A stretch of 64,000 nucleotides of DNA, from positions 226,090 to 290,089 of the forward strand of contig JAFFTF010000002.1 of assembly GCA_022803075.1 (NCBI GenBank). Direction: 5' to 3'. Origin of the DNA: Micrococcales bacterium 31B (lineage in GTDB: Bacteria; Actinomycetota; Actinomycetes; Actinomycetales; Dermabacteraceae). Below the pieces are notes generated by a model. The model was given only the letters and a program-made list of their open reading frames with translations. It was not told the DNA's origin and ran no database searches. Position numbers and translations under genes: made by a program. This document shows, one piece after another, positions 18,979 to 28,053 of this stretch (the first letter of the stretch is position 1; each line of letters begins with the position of its first letter).

Positions 18979-21900
18979 GGTTCGCCTCCTCGGGCGTGGG
19001 GGTGGGGGTAGGCCCTGGCGAGTGCGTGGGGGTGGGCGTCGGGGTAGGCCCTGGCGAGTGCGTCGGGGTGGGCGTGGGGGTAGGCCCTGGCGAGTGCGTC
19101 GGCGTGGGGGCGCTGCTAGGCCCTGGCGAGTGCGTGGGTGCGCTTGCCACCGTCTGCGCGACGATGCCGCGCCGTACCAGCTCGACTGCGGCCTTCGCGG
19201 TCGGCCGCAGCGACTCGTCGCTCGACACCTGGTCGAGCACGTCGATGACCTGCTTCGACCAGCGCACGAAGTCGCCAGCGGCCTGGTCGGAGCCGCGCAG
19301 GGTGTCGGCGAGGCTCGCCCCCCGCGCCCAGCGGTACATCATGGGCGCCATGGACGTATCCAGCGGCGCCAGCTCGGTCACCCGATGCTGGCGCTGCGCC
19401 TTCACGATGTCGCGCCAGAGGTCTTGGGACGCCGAGATCGCTCGCTGCACGTCCTCCTCGGGCACGAAGTCGCTCGACAGGCCCTCGTCGCGGCGCGCCT
19501 GGAAGATGACCGCCGAGACGGCGGTCGCGAGGCCCGCCACGTCGAGGTCGTCCCACACTCCCGCGCGGATGCACTCGGCGATCAACAGGTCTTGCTCGCC
19601 ATAGATTCGGCGCAGACGCTCGCCCGCCGGGGTCACCAGGTAGGTGCCGTCCTCGTCGGTGTCGAGGTAACCCAGCGAGGCCAGCAGCCCCACCAGCTTC
19701 ACGAAATGCGCGCCGATAGAGTCGGTGCGAGACGCGATGGTGCGTTGCAGGCCCTTCAGGTCTTGACCCGTGCGGTTCCAGCGTTCCATCCAGCGCATGT
19801 GTGCCTCGCGTTCGGGGCACGCGTGTACCGGATGCACCGAGAGGTCATCCTTGAGGCGCTGCAGCTTCGTGTCGCCGGGGGCCCGGGAGGGAACGCTGTG
19901 CTTACCGCGGCGCCCGCCGGCCCCGCCCGGCCCGGCCCCCGCGCCCGCCGCACCCAACCCGGCCCCCGCGCCGTCCGCACCCAACCCGGCCCCCGGAGCG
20001 TCCGCGCCCAACCCGGCCCCCGGAGCGTCCGCCCCCTCACCGGCGGCCCGCAATTCGGCGGCCTCACGCTGCGCCTGCTCGTAATCCCACTCGTCGCCGT
20101 GCCGCCCGAGCCGGCCCTGACGGTGCATGAGGCTGCGCATCTGCGAGGCGATGTCGCGCCGCGCCTTCGCGTTGGTGACCTGCACGTGACGCGGCAGGCG
20201 CACCTCACCGAGCGGTTCGGGGCGCTCGGGGAAGTCCTGCGGGCCGAGCCGCTTGAGCCGACCGTCAAGAGTAATCACCTGCGGGCGCGGCTCGTCGATG
20301 CGGTCGCCCTTGTGATCGTAGGAGCCGCTGCCCACGCCGTTATCGACCACCACGACGAAGCCCTGCGTCTTGCCCGCCACCACGCGGATCACGCTGCCGA
20401 CGCGCAGCGCCTTCAGCCACGACACCAGCGCATTGCGGGCCTCCTGGCTGCGCTGACGCTTCAGCTCATGCTCGCGGCGCGTGATCGCCTGACGCAACGA
20501 AAAATACTGCTGCACGTCCCCGGCCTCGCAGAACGCCGCCTTGCGGTACGAGGCAACTCCCTCCTGCAGCTCGCGGGCGCGACGCGCGAGGCCCACGACG
20601 GAGCGGTCGGCCTGAAACTGCGCGAACGAGGTCTCCAAGACGTCCGTCGCGCGCGAGACCCCCACCTGGGCCACGAGGTTCACGGCCATGTTGCAGGTCG
20701 GCACGAAGCTCGACCGCAGCGGGTAGGTGCGCTTCGAGGCGAGGCCGCCCACCTGCTCGGCCGTGATGCCCGGCGCCGCGACCACCACCGAGTGCCCCTC
20801 GACGTCGATGCCGCGCCGCCCCGCGCGGCCCGTGAGCTGCGTGAACTCCCCCGGCGTGATGTCTACGTGCCCCGAGCCGTCCCATTTCACGAGCTTCTCG
20901 ATCACGACCGTGCGCGCGGGCATATTGACGCCCAGCGCCAGCGTCTCCGTCGCAAACACGGCCTTCACGAGGCCGCGCGCGAACAGGTGCTCGATGATCT
21001 CCTTGAAGCGCGGCAGCAGGCCCGCGTGGTGCGCCGCGTACCCATTGCACAGGGCCCGCAGCCACCGCCGAAAATGCAAAACGTTCAGGTCAGCATCGGG
21101 AATGTCGCGCACCTGGCTCGTCGCGTACGCGTAAATCTCATCCTCCTGCTCAGGGGTGGTGAGCACCACGTCGTCGCGCAGGCACTGCAGCACCGCGTCG
21201 TCGCAGCCGATGCGAGAGAACACGAACGTGATGGCGGGGAGCAAGCCACGGTCGTCGAGCATTTTCAACACCTCGGGGCGGCGCAGAGGTCGATCCCGCA
21301 GGCCCGGCTCCGCGCGCGCCACCTCGCCCCGCTCGCGCGACTCCCAGGCCTTCGCGCCCGGCCCGCCGCGCTTGGCCCCCCGCTCGCCCCTGCCAAAGGG
21401 GGCCTCGTGCTGGGACTGCCGGCCCGCGCGTCCGCCCCGCCGCCCGAAGTCGCGTTTGCCCGAGCCCGGACGCGCGTGCCCCCAGCGCCCCGTGAGGGCC
21501 TGTTCCAGGTCGGGATTGAGCATCTTGTCGGATTGGTTCGGACCCTGCGCGGCCACGGCCTCGCCGTTTTCGTCAATGAACACATCGAACAGTTGCGACC
21601 GCACGAGCATGTGCTGCCACAACGGCACGGGGCGATGTTCGCTCACGATCACCTGCGTGTTGCCGCGCACCTCGTCGAGCCAGGCGCCGAACTCCTCGGC
21701 GTTGCTGACGGTCGCCGAGAGGCACACCAACTGCACGCTTTGCCGCAGGTGAATGATGACTTCTTCCCACACCGCGCCGCGAAACTTGTCGGCCAGGTAG
21801 TGCACCTCGTCGAGCACGACATAGCCGAGGGTGTCGAGGGTGCGCGAGCCCGCGTAAATCATGTTGCGCAGCACCTCGGTCGTCATCACCACGATGGGAG

Positions 21901-22282
21901 CCTCGCCGTTGATGACCGTGTCGCCCGTGAGCAGCCCCACCATGTCGGCGCCGTAGCGCGACTGTAACTGCTGAAACTTCTGATTGCTGAGCGCCTTGAT
22001 GGGCGTCGTGTAGAAAACCTTCACGCCGTGGCGCACGGCGAGGTGAATGGCGAACTCGCCGACGACCGTCTTACCCGCGCCCGTGGGTGCCGCCACCAAC
22101 ACGCTAGACCCCTCTTCGAGCGCGTGACAGGCACGCAATTGGAACGGGTCGAGGTCGTAACTGAGCAGGGCCGCGAATTGCACGAGGTGGGCGCTCTTGG
22201 CGATCTCCTCATCGATGCGCCGTTGCCGGTTGCGCTCCTTCATCGCCGCGTACTTCTCGGCGGGCGATTTGTCGTCGCTCAT
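18968..22282 (-). CDS. helY: SKI2-type DEAD/DEVH-box RNA helicase (HelY-like)
   Basis: A 1,104-residue superfamily 2 helicase of the Ski2/Mtr4 type, thought to work in RNA processing or decay. Motifs: APTGAGKT (65-72), DEVHYL, SATVSN and GRAGRRG, followed by a C-terminal DSHCT-like domain. There are two low-complexity parts: an Arg/Gly-rich insert between the two helicase lobes (GRRGGRAGRQS region) and a GADAPGAGLGA-type linker near residue 800. The last 50 residues are Thr/Pro repeats of 12 residues. The ATG at 22282 is followed by the conserved MSDDKSPAEKYA. A terminator-like hairpin separates it from tatC. Confidence 0.92.
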   Translation of the reverse strand: MSDDKSPAEKYAAMKERNRQRRIDEEIAKSAHLVQFAALLSYDLDPFQLRACHALEEGSSVLVAAPTGAGKTVVGEFAIHLAVRHGVKVFYTTPIKALSNQKFQQLQSRYGADMVGLLTGDTVINGEAPIVVMTTEVLRNMIYAGSRTLDTLGYVVLDEVHYLADKFRGAVWEEVIIHLRQSVQLVCLSATVSNAEEFGAWLDEVRGNTQVIVSEHRPVPLWQHMLVRSQLFDVFIDENGEAVAAQGPNQSDKMLNPDLEQALTGRWGHARPGSGKRDFGRRGGRAGRQSQHEAPFGRGERGAKRGGPGAKAWESRERGEVARAEPGLRDRPLRRPEVLKMLDDRGLLPAITFVFSRIGCDDAVLQCLRDDVVLTTPEQEDEIYAYATSQVRDIPDADLNVLHFRRWLRALCNGYAAHHAGLLPRFKEIIEHLFARGLVKAVFATETLALGVNMPARTVVIEKLVKWDGSGHVDITPGEFTQLTGRAGRRGIDVEGHSVVVAAPGITAEQVGGLASKRTYPLRSSFVPTCNMAVNLVAQVGVSRATDVLETSFAQFQADRSVVGLARRARELQEGVASYRKAAFCEAGDVQQYFSLRQAITRREHELKRQRSQEARNALVSWLKALRVGSVIRVVAGKTQGFVVVVDNGVGSGSYDHKGDRIDEPRPQVITLDGRLKRLGPQDFPERPEPLGEVRLPRHVQVTNAKARRDIASQMRSLMHRQGRLGRHGDEWDYEQAQREAAELRAAGEGADAPGAGLGADAPGAGLGADGAGAGLGAAGAGAGPGGAGGRRGKHSVPSRAPGDTKLQRLKDDLSVHPVHACPEREAHMRWMERWNRTGQDLKGLQRTIASRTDSIGAHFVKLVGLLASLGYLDTDEDGTYLVTPAGERLRRIYGEQDLLIAECIRAGVWDDLDVAGLATAVSAVIFQARRDEGLSSDFVPEEDVQRAISASQDLWRDIVKAQRQHRVTELAPLDTSMAPMMYRWARGASLADTLRGSDQAAGDFVRWSKQVIDVLDQVSSDESLRPTAKAAVELVRRGIVAQTVASAPTHSPGPSSAPTPTHSPGPTPTPTPTHSPGPTPTPTPTHSPGPTPTPTPEEANHEH
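19009..19135. repeat. 36-bp tandem repeat at the 3' end of helY
   Basis: Units start at 19009, 19045, 19081 and 19117 and share TAGGCCCTGGCGAGTGCGT. They encode the C-terminal THSPGPTPTPTP repeats of the helicase; the last copy is diverged. Confidence 0.9.
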
Positions 22283-22310
22283 GCTGCCTTTCCGGCTGGT
22301 GTGTACGCAA

Positions 22311-22334
22311 AAGCGCGGGCCGGGGCCCGCGCTT
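22311..22334 (-). terminator. Terminator after tatC
   Basis: On the minus strand GCGCGGGCC / GGCCCGCGC form a nine-pair stem followed by TTTT, just after the tatC stop and before helY. It implies that helY has its own promoter or receives only readthrough. Confidence 0.7.
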
Positions 22335-22338
22335 CGCC

Positions 22339-23196
22339 TTAGTCTTGGTCTGGAGTGAGCGGGGCGGCTGGCGCCACCTCGGAGGCCGTGGAAGCGGCCT
22401 CTTCTTCCTCCGCGATCTTTTGGGCCTTGCGGCGCGCGCTCCACCTATCGCGCCAGAAACAAATCGCGACGGCGATCCAGTACAGCAGCAGCACGGCGAG
22501 GGCGAGTGCGATCATCGACCACGGGTCGGGCGCGGGATTCGCAATGGCGGCGAACAGGAACGCGATAAAGGTGGCCCACCGCCAACTCTTGACGAGCCAG
22601 CGGCCCTTCACGAGCCCCATGAAGTTCAAGCCGACGATGAACACGGGGATCACGAACGCGATGCCGAACGCCAGCAGCAACTTCATGATGAAGGTGAAGT
22701 AGTCCATCACGGGGATCAGGTTCGCGGCCTGATTGGGGGTGAACTCCAGCAGCAGCGGTACCGCGTGGGGGATGAACAGCGTGGCCACCCAGCAGCCGAG
22801 CACGAACAGCGGCAGGGCCGCGCCCAGGAACCCCACGGCATAGCGCTTCTCGGACTTCTTCAGACCGGGCATGACGAACGCCCAAATCTCGTAGAGCCAC
22901 ACGGGGGTGGCGAGGAAGAAGCCCGCCATCACGGCGATGCGCAACTTGAACTCGAAGCCCGTCGTCACGCCCTGAAAGTTCAGTTCGGCCCGGCCACCGG
23001 CCTGCTCGTTATAGATCAAGAACGGCTCGTTGATGAAGTCGAAAATCTGCTGAAAGAAGATCCAGCCCACGACCGAGAGGGCCGCGATGGCCACCACCGA
23101 GACAATCAGGCGGTTACGGAGTTCACGCAAGTGTTCCCCGAGGGTCATGACCCCCTCGGGGTTCTTACGTGGCTTCTTCTGCTTCTCAGAAGCCAC
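22339..23196 (-). CDS. tatC: Twin-arginine translocase subunit TatC
   Basis: TatC is the receptor for twin-arginine signal peptides in the membrane. It has 285 residues with six helices. Conserved features include the N-terminal MTLGEHLRELRNRL, the FEFKLRIAVMAGFFLATPVWLYEIWAFVMPGL segment (helix 2 and adjoining loop) and NFMGLVKG later. The tail is acidic and alanine-rich. It begins 7 nt after tatA. No tatB is present, as in minimal TatAC systems, though a tatB could lie elsewhere. Confidence 0.95.
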   Translation of the reverse strand: MASEKQKKPRKNPEGVMTLGEHLRELRNRLIVSVVAIAALSVVGWIFFQQIFDFINEPFLIYNEQAGGRAELNFQGVTTGFEFKLRIAVMAGFFLATPVWLYEIWAFVMPGLKKSEKRYAVGFLGAALPLFVLGCWVATLFIPHAVPLLLEFTPNQAANLIPVMDYFTFIMKLLLAFGIAFVIPVFIVGLNFMGLVKGRWLVKSWRWATFIAFLFAAIANPAPDPWSMIALALAVLLLYWIAVAICFWRDRWSARRKAQKIAEEEEAASTASEVAPAAPLTPDQD

Positions 23197-23203
23197 GAAT
23201 CAC

Positions 23204-23617
23204 TCAGTTCTGGGCAGACGGCGCGGCGCCGTTCGTGGCGTTGGCCTGCGGCGGAATGACCGTGCCCTCGAGCGGGGCGGCCTCTGCGGCCTGCGGGGCG
23301 TCCTCTGCGGCCTGAGTGGCGGCCTCGGTGGCCGGGCCCGCGGCCGCGGCGGCGCCATCTGCGACGCCCGCAGCCGCAGCCGTGCCCGCGGCGGCCGCCG
23401 CGGCCGGCGCCGACGTGGCGGCCTCAGCGGCGGCCTCTTGCGCCCCCGACGCCTTGCTCTTCGCGGCGTTCTCGGCCTTCAGTTCGTCGACCTCGGTCTT
23501 GAGAATGCGCATGGAACGGCCCAGGCTGCGTGCCATATCGGGCAGTCGCTTCGACATCAGCAAGATGGCAACAACAACGACGATGACAACCCAGTGCCAT
23601 GGTTTCAAAGCGCCCAT
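23204..23617 (-). CDS. tatA: Twin-arginine translocase subunit TatA
   Basis: TatA forms the export pore. The 137-residue protein has one N-terminal helix (WHWVVIVVVVAILLM), then the amphipathic helix beginning SKRLPDMARSLGRSMRILKTE, then a long Ala/Glu/Gln-rich tail of about 85 residues, longer than usual. A TAAGGT box at 23728-23733 (minus strand) about 110 nt upstream may be the -10. The 280 bp between tatA and pafC hold no other gene that I can see. Confidence 0.9.
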   Translation of the reverse strand: MGALKPWHWVVIVVVVAILLMSKRLPDMARSLGRSMRILKTEVDELKAENAAKSKASGAQEAAAEAATSAPAAAAAAGTAAAAGVADGAAAAAGPATEAATQAAEDAPQAAEAAPLEGTVIPPQANATNGAAPSAQN

Positions 23618-23897
23618 GATTTCACTTCTTCCTTACTTACCGCGCGAGCGGGCAAGATGACGAACAACTTCGTGACCCCGTCAGGCGGCGCCCGGAGGGG
23701 CGACACGCAGGCTAGCGGGTTTACTCCACCTTAACGCGTGACGTGGCTATTTCATACTTGGTGAGGCCTCGGTGAGAGGCGTGTCAGAGAGCGCCGCCGG
23801 GCCGCGTGCCTGGCCTGCCAGCGCGCGCAGTGTCGTCGCCCCGACGCCGCGGCGGCTCACACCGACACCGCGCCGAAAACACCGCACGCACCTGCGA

Positions 23898-24887
23898 TTA
23901 TTCACTCGCGGCAGCGGAACGCTCTCTAAAATGTGAACGACGCTCGAGAGCCACCTGTAGCACCCGTTCGCGCAGGGCGTAGGGCTCGATGGCCTCTGCA
24001 GCGCCCCCGCACTTCACCACGAGGTCGGCCACCCGCTCGAGATTGCTCGCCGCGAAACGCAGGTCCGCCGTGTTTTCATCCAGGAGTTCCCAGGTGGCGC
24101 CGTCGAAATGTTCCAAAAGCCAGCCCGCGGGGGGCCGCAACCGCAGGTGTACCGGCACCGCCGAGGCGTCCGGCTCAAACCGCACGGGCGCACCCGACGC
24201 GGCCGCCAGGGCGTCCTTCGCGTCGGCCGAAAGCCGAGCCGGCTCGCCCAAGGGCGCCCACGATTCGATGCGCGAGAGCTTGAACACCCGCACCGCCTGC
24301 GACGCGAAACACCAAGCCCGCACGTAGCTCGCGCCAGTGTCGACCACGAGTTCGTGCGGAGCGATCACTCGCCGCTCGCCGCTGCGCGCTCCCTGCTTGC
24401 GATACTCGATCTCCACGCGCTGCTTGGCCGCGATGGCCCCCCGCAGCGCCGTCTCGAGCTCCGCGACCTCGGACGCCAGGGTGGCCAGCGGGCGCGGCAC
24501 GAACCGGTCCGAGAGCCCCGCGGCGCCCCGCAGCTTGTCGAGCGTCTCGACGATCAACGCTTCGTGCTCGGGCATGCGCTCGCGCAGCGCGTCAAGGCTC
24601 ACGAGCAGCGCCATCGCCTCCTCCGGAGTGAACCGCAGCGGCTTTTCAAGCACGCCGAGATTACCGAGGCTCACCTCTTCGCTCTCGTCGAGCACCTCGA
24701 GCGAGTAGAAGGAGCGGTCGGCGAGTTCGCCAAGCAGCGTGAGGTCGGTGAGCGCCTTCGCGAGCTGGGCCCGGGTCAGCGAAAACACCCGCATGAGTTC
24801 GGTGCGGGTCACGGGCCCGTGGCGGCCGATGTATTGGGCGAGCGCCACGAGCCGCGCGATCATTTCGGTCGATTCACGCTTCGCCAC
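23898..24887 (-). CDS. pafC: WYL-domain transcription regulator PafC
   Basis: PafC pairs with PafB to form PafBC, which activates the LexA-independent DNA-damage response in mycobacteria. The 329-residue protein has an N-terminal winged helix (residues 8-60, GPVTRTELMRVFSLTRAQLAKAL), then a WYL-type domain and a C-terminal WCX extension. The canonical Trp-Tyr-Leu string is not exact, as usual for PafC. It overlaps pafB by 14 bp. In relatives pafBC lies next to the Pup-proteasome genes; here it is 16 kb away from pafA. Confidence 0.88.
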   Translation of the reverse strand: MAKRESTEMIARLVALAQYIGRHGPVTRTELMRVFSLTRAQLAKALTDLTLLGELADRSFYSLEVLDESEEVSLGNLGVLEKPLRFTPEEAMALLVSLDALRERMPEHEALIVETLDKLRGAAGLSDRFVPRPLATLASEVAELETALRGAIAAKQRVEIEYRKQGARSGERRVIAPHELVVDTGASYVRAWCFASQAVRVFKLSRIESWAPLGEPARLSADAKDALAAASGAPVRFEPDASAVPVHLRLRPPAGWLLEHFDGATWELLDENTADLRFAASNLERVADLVVKCGGAAEAIEPYALRERVLQVALERRSHFRERSAAASE

Positions 24888-25728
24888 GGGTCACCTCCCC
24901 GCCGTGCAGGGCAATCACGGCTTCGCAGTCCGCGAGCGCGCGCTCATGCCAGCCGCAGCCGCCCGGCACGTGGGCGGGCCAGAGCGAGCCGGACGCCAGC
25001 TCGGCCAGGTACTCGGGGTCGGCCGGTTGGTAATCCACCTCTGGGCACTCCGCCACCTCGCTCATGATGCGGCGCAGCAAGAACACGCGCGGTTCGCTGC
25101 GCAGTTCGTCCAAGCCGACCAGGTACCAGCGCCGCTCGCGGGCGACGACGAGCCACGGGTGCACGCGTCGGCGCTGCGGCACGAAGGAGTTGCTGCGGCG
25201 ATAGTCGAACTCGATGACGCAACGCTGCGACCAGGCCTGAAAGATGCCCCAAAAGTGTTCCGAATCGGGCATGAACTGGCCGAGCAGCGCCGTGTCGAGG
25301 GCGCGGATGCCGTCGGAATAGCCGAGCGCCTTGGTCGCGCCGCGGCGCGCCTCGGCGGCGATGCGGCCCGCGTGCTTCCATTGCAGCGCGGCGGCCTGCA
25401 CGAGGGCCGTGGCAGCGGCGTCGAGTGAGACGGTGACCGCGGTCTCGGCGCTCGCGCGGGCCAGCCGATAGCGAGAAGACCCCGCCGAGCCCACGAGTTC
25501 AAGGTCGATGCCGAGCCCCCGCAGGGCGCGTTTGTCTTCCTCAAACGCGGTGCGGGCCGCGTGCTTGAGTTTGTCGTCCCACGCCTCGAAGTCGGGGGCG
25601 CTCGACGGAATCTCGCCGTCGTTGTATTCGGGCACGCGTTCGATGATTTCGCTCGCCGAGAGCGGCCTGCCCGCTTGATCGAGCGCGATCAGGAGGTTCA
25701 GAACCCGTGATTTTTGATTGATTGCCAT
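24874..25728 (-). CDS. pafB: WYL-domain transcription regulator PafB
   Basis: The partner of PafC. It has 284 residues, with an N-terminal winged helix (residues 6-70, including LSASEIIERVPEY and FEEDKRALRGLGIDLE), a WYL domain with RERRWYLVGLDELR (the WYL triplet itself is present), and a short WCX region. Its ATG begins 7 nt after a TAGGCT box (25736-25741, minus strand), the arrangement of a leaderless promoter; no ribosome site is visible. Confidence 0.88.
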   Translation of the reverse strand: MAINQKSRVLNLLIALDQAGRPLSASEIIERVPEYNDGEIPSSAPDFEAWDDKLKHAARTAFEEDKRALRGLGIDLELVGSAGSSRYRLARASAETAVTVSLDAAATALVQAAALQWKHAGRIAAEARRGATKALGYSDGIRALDTALLGQFMPDSEHFWGIFQAWSQRCVIEFDYRRSNSFVPQRRRVHPWLVVARERRWYLVGLDELRSEPRVFLLRRIMSEVAECPEVDYQPADPEYLAELASGSLWPAHVPGGCGWHERALADCEAVIALHGGEVTRGEA

Positions 25729-25751
25729 CGCAGCCAGCCTACGTGACGCGG

Positions 25752-26195
25752 TTAGGCCTGGTCAGCGTACTGTTCAAAGAGGCGACGCAGGCGGCGTGCC
25801 TCGGCGAAGGCCGCGTCGCCGTCGGCGCGCTGGATGGCCATGACCGCGACCTCGTCGCCGTCGCGCAGGTGCAGTCGCGCCCAGGCCTCCCCCTCCACCA
25901 TCTGCACAGATTCGATCTCGCTCCAGGCCACGCGGCGGGTGATGATCCAGTTGCGCACCACTACGCCCTGCGCCGTGGGGGTCGCGGCCACGGTGGCCTG
26001 CCGGTAGCAGGTCCAGCCGAGGGCGAGCCCCACGAGCATGATGCTGAGGCGATCGCTCAGTTGGGGGTCGCCGTCGGGGGCGTTGGGTATCAAGACGGCG
26101 ATCACCACGCACGCGATGAACACTAACGCTGACAGCGCGAGGCCCACGACGCGCGCGCGACGCGGCGCGAACCGGCGCAGGTCGGCTGCGTGCAT
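25752..26195 (-). CDS. PH-domain membrane protein
   Basis: A 147-residue protein with two N-terminal hydrophobic segments (about residues 17-38 and 50-65) and a bacterial PH-like beta domain (GVVVRNWIITRRVAWSEIESVQM). Proteins of this kind follow hisG in many actinobacteria; their function is not known. The ATG at 26195 overlaps the hisG stop as TGATG, so I choose it over a start four codons upstream. Confidence 0.75.
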   Translation of the reverse strand: MHAADLRRFAPRRARVVGLALSALVFIACVVIAVLIPNAPDGDPQLSDRLSIMLVGLALGWTCYRQATVAATPTAQGVVVRNWIITRRVAWSEIESVQMVEGEAWARLHLRDGDEVAVMAIQRADGDAAFAEARRLRRLFEQYADQA

Positions 26196-27052
26196 CAGAT
26201 GCGACACGCGTGAATGCTCGTGATCAGGATGGCCCGTGCCCCCAACTCGTAGAGGTCATCCATGATGCGGTTCGTTTCGTTGCGCTTCACCATGCTGCGC
26301 ACCGCGAACCAACCCTCGGTGTGCAGGGGCGAAACCGTGGGCGATTCGAAACCCGGCGTAATGGCAACGGCCTGCTCGACCAGTGGGGCCGGCACGTCGT
26401 AGTCCATGAGCACGTAATCGCGGGCGACCATGACGCCGCGCAGTCGGCGCTGCAGCACATCGAGGCCCTCGGTCACCCGGGCGTCCTCGGAGTCGCTGTG
26501 GTGCTTGATCAAAACGGCCTCGCTGTGCAGCAGTTCGTCGCCGAACACTTCGAGGCCCGCCGCGCGCAGCGTGGTGCCGGTTTCGACCACGTCGGCCACG
26601 AGGTCGGCGACGCCGAGCTTGACGCTCGATTCGACGGCGCCATCCAGGCGCACGACCGAGGCCTCAATGCCGCGCTCGCCCAGGAACTTCTGCACGAGGC
26701 CCTTGTAACTGGTGGCCACTCGCTTGCCCTCGATCTCGGCGATGCTGGTCAGTGTGCCGACGGGGGCGGCGAAGCGGAACGTCGAGCGGCCAAAGCCGAG
26801 CGGCAACACCTCGTCGGCCTCCGTCTTGGAGTCGATCAGCAGGTCGCGGCCCGTGATGCCCACGTCAACTGTGCCCGAGCCGACGTATACCGCGATGTCG
26901 CGGGGGCGCAGAAAGAAGAACTCGACGTCGTTGGCCGGGTCCGGCAGCACGAGTTCGCGGCTGTCGCGGCGCTGGCGGTAGCCCGCCTCGCGCAGCAACT
27001 GCGAGGCCGGTTCAGACAGGGAGCCCTTGTTGGGCACGGCGATGCGAAGCAC
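26195..27052 (-). CDS. hisG: ATP phosphoribosyltransferase
   Basis: HisG starts histidine synthesis by joining ATP and PRPP, and is feedback-inhibited by histidine. At 285 residues it is the long form with its own C-terminal regulatory ACT-like domain, so HisZ is not needed. Recognisable segments are [26 protein letters not shown] and the PRPP loop [14 protein letters not shown]. It starts with GTG, 36 nt after hisE, forming a hisE-hisG unit. Confidence 0.95.
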   Translation of the reverse strand: MLRIAVPNKGSLSEPASQLLREAGYRQRRDSRELVLPDPANDVEFFFLRPRDIAVYVGSGTVDVGITGRDLLIDSKTEADEVLPLGFGRSTFRFAAPVGTLTSIAEIEGKRVATSYKGLVQKFLGERGIEASVVRLDGAVESSVKLGVADLVADVVETGTTLRAAGLEVFGDELLHSEAVLIKHHSDSEDARVTEGLDVLQRRLRGVMVARDYVLMDYDVPAPLVEQAVAITPGFESPTVSPLHTEGWFAVRSMVKRNETNRIMDDLYELGARAILITSIHACRI

Positions 27053-27088
27053 TGGTGAGCGTCTTTCTCGTATGGGTTGCTGTGGGGT

Positions 27089-27352
27089 TTAGAGGTAGCG
27101 GTACACGTCGTCGAGGGAGATGCCCTTCGAGACCATCAGCACCTGCAGGTGATACAGCAGTTGCGAGATCTCCTCGGCGGTCTCGGCATCGCTTTGGTAC
27201 TCGGCGGCCATCCACACCTCGGCGGCCTCCTCCACGATCTTCTTACCGATCGCGTGCACTCCGGCGTCCAGTTGCTTGACCGTGCCCGAACCCTCTGGGC
27301 GGGTAGCGGCCTTCTCGGCCAGTTCTGCGTAGAGCGCATCAAAAGATTTCAC
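27089..27352 (-). CDS. hisE: Phosphoribosyl-ATP pyrophosphatase
   Basis: HisE removes pyrophosphate from phosphoribosyl-ATP in the second step of histidine synthesis. The 87-residue protein carries the MazG-like metal-binding pattern [13 protein letters not shown] and the later [20 protein letters not shown]. The GTG start is 6 nt downstream of TAGCCT (27359-27364, minus strand), consistent with a leaderless transcript. It is followed by hisG. Confidence 0.93.
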   Translation of the reverse strand: MKSFDALYAELAEKAATRPEGSGTVKQLDAGVHAIGKKIVEEAAEVWMAAEYQSDAETAEEISQLLYHLQVLMVSKGISLDDVYRYL

Positions 27353-27527
27353 GTGACTAGGCTAGCGGTTTGTGCCGCGGGAGCGTATTCGCCTCCCCCG
27401 CGCTGGACTGCGCGCGGGCGTGACGTCCCCTACGCCGCCGCGCGAGTGGCCAGGTGGGCGGCGTGGGCCCGTTGCAATGCGCCTTTTCGATTTCTATTTC
27501 ATGACCTTTTCGTGAGATTCTTTTGGT

Positions 27528-27950
27528 ATGAATGGCGCTGCTGCCCCGCTCCGACCCGCCGTCTTAACTCTCGTGTATGGCACCGCCCTCTTCGGCCTGC
27601 CGCTGCTCTGCACGTGGATCCTCGATCTCGACAACGCCACCTCCACCGTCCTCGGCACCGTCCTCTACGCCGTGTCGGCCCTCGCGCGCGCCGGCGTCGG
27701 CGTGCTCCTCGTCCGCGCCACCGAGCGCGCCTACGCGCTCCCCCGCAGTCTCACGTGGCTGCAACGCTGCCTCGCCTCCGCACACGTGCTGTTGGCCCTG
27801 ACAATCTGCGTGGCCGTCGCGACCGGGCCGCTGGCCATCGTCGTTCCCTTCATCATCGAATCGCAGGTCTTGCCGTGGTTCTACCTGCTCGCCGGTGCCC
27901 TGTGCCTGGTGGCGCGCCGCGGGGCAACCAAGAGGCCGGCCCTGGCCTAA
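27528..27950 (+). CDS. Small four-helix membrane protein, unknown function
   Basis: A 140-residue protein with four hydrophobic helices (about 10-30, 38-58, 74-96 and 102-124) and no motif that I recognise. It is a lone plus-strand gene between hisE and rpe. Codon use is GC-rich like its neighbours. The last 14 bp of its coding sequence (CCGGCCCTGGCCTA, 27936-27949) are repeated 43 bp downstream. The upstream 167 bp hold no other gene. Confidence 0.6.
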   Translation: MNGAAAPLRPAVLTLVYGTALFGLPLLCTWILDLDNATSTVLGTVLYAVSALARAGVGVLLVRATERAYALPRSLTWLQRCLASAHVLLALTICVAVATGPLAIVVPFIIESQVLPWFYLLAGALCLVARRGATKRPALA

Positions 27951-27997
27951 AAACGGGGTCTTGGAACCGGACGCGCGACCGGCCCTGGCCTAGCAAA

Positions 27998-28019
27998 GGG
28001 CCGGACGCGCGTCCGGCCC
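27998..28019. terminator. 22-bp perfect palindrome between converging genes
   Basis: GGGCCGGACGC followed by its exact complement GCGTCCGGCCC. It sits between the plus-strand membrane gene and rpe and probably terminates both. It belongs to a GGACGCGCG-type element family found elsewhere in the window. Confidence 0.6.
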
Positions 28020-28053
28020 GTTGGCAAATCAGTGCGCGTGCCGCGCAGGCCGG

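Noticed and set aside
18965-21967. Plus-strand open frame of 1,000 codons opposite helY
   Set aside because: Same reason: low-complexity Arg/His/Ala composition, and the minus strand encodes a complete helicase.
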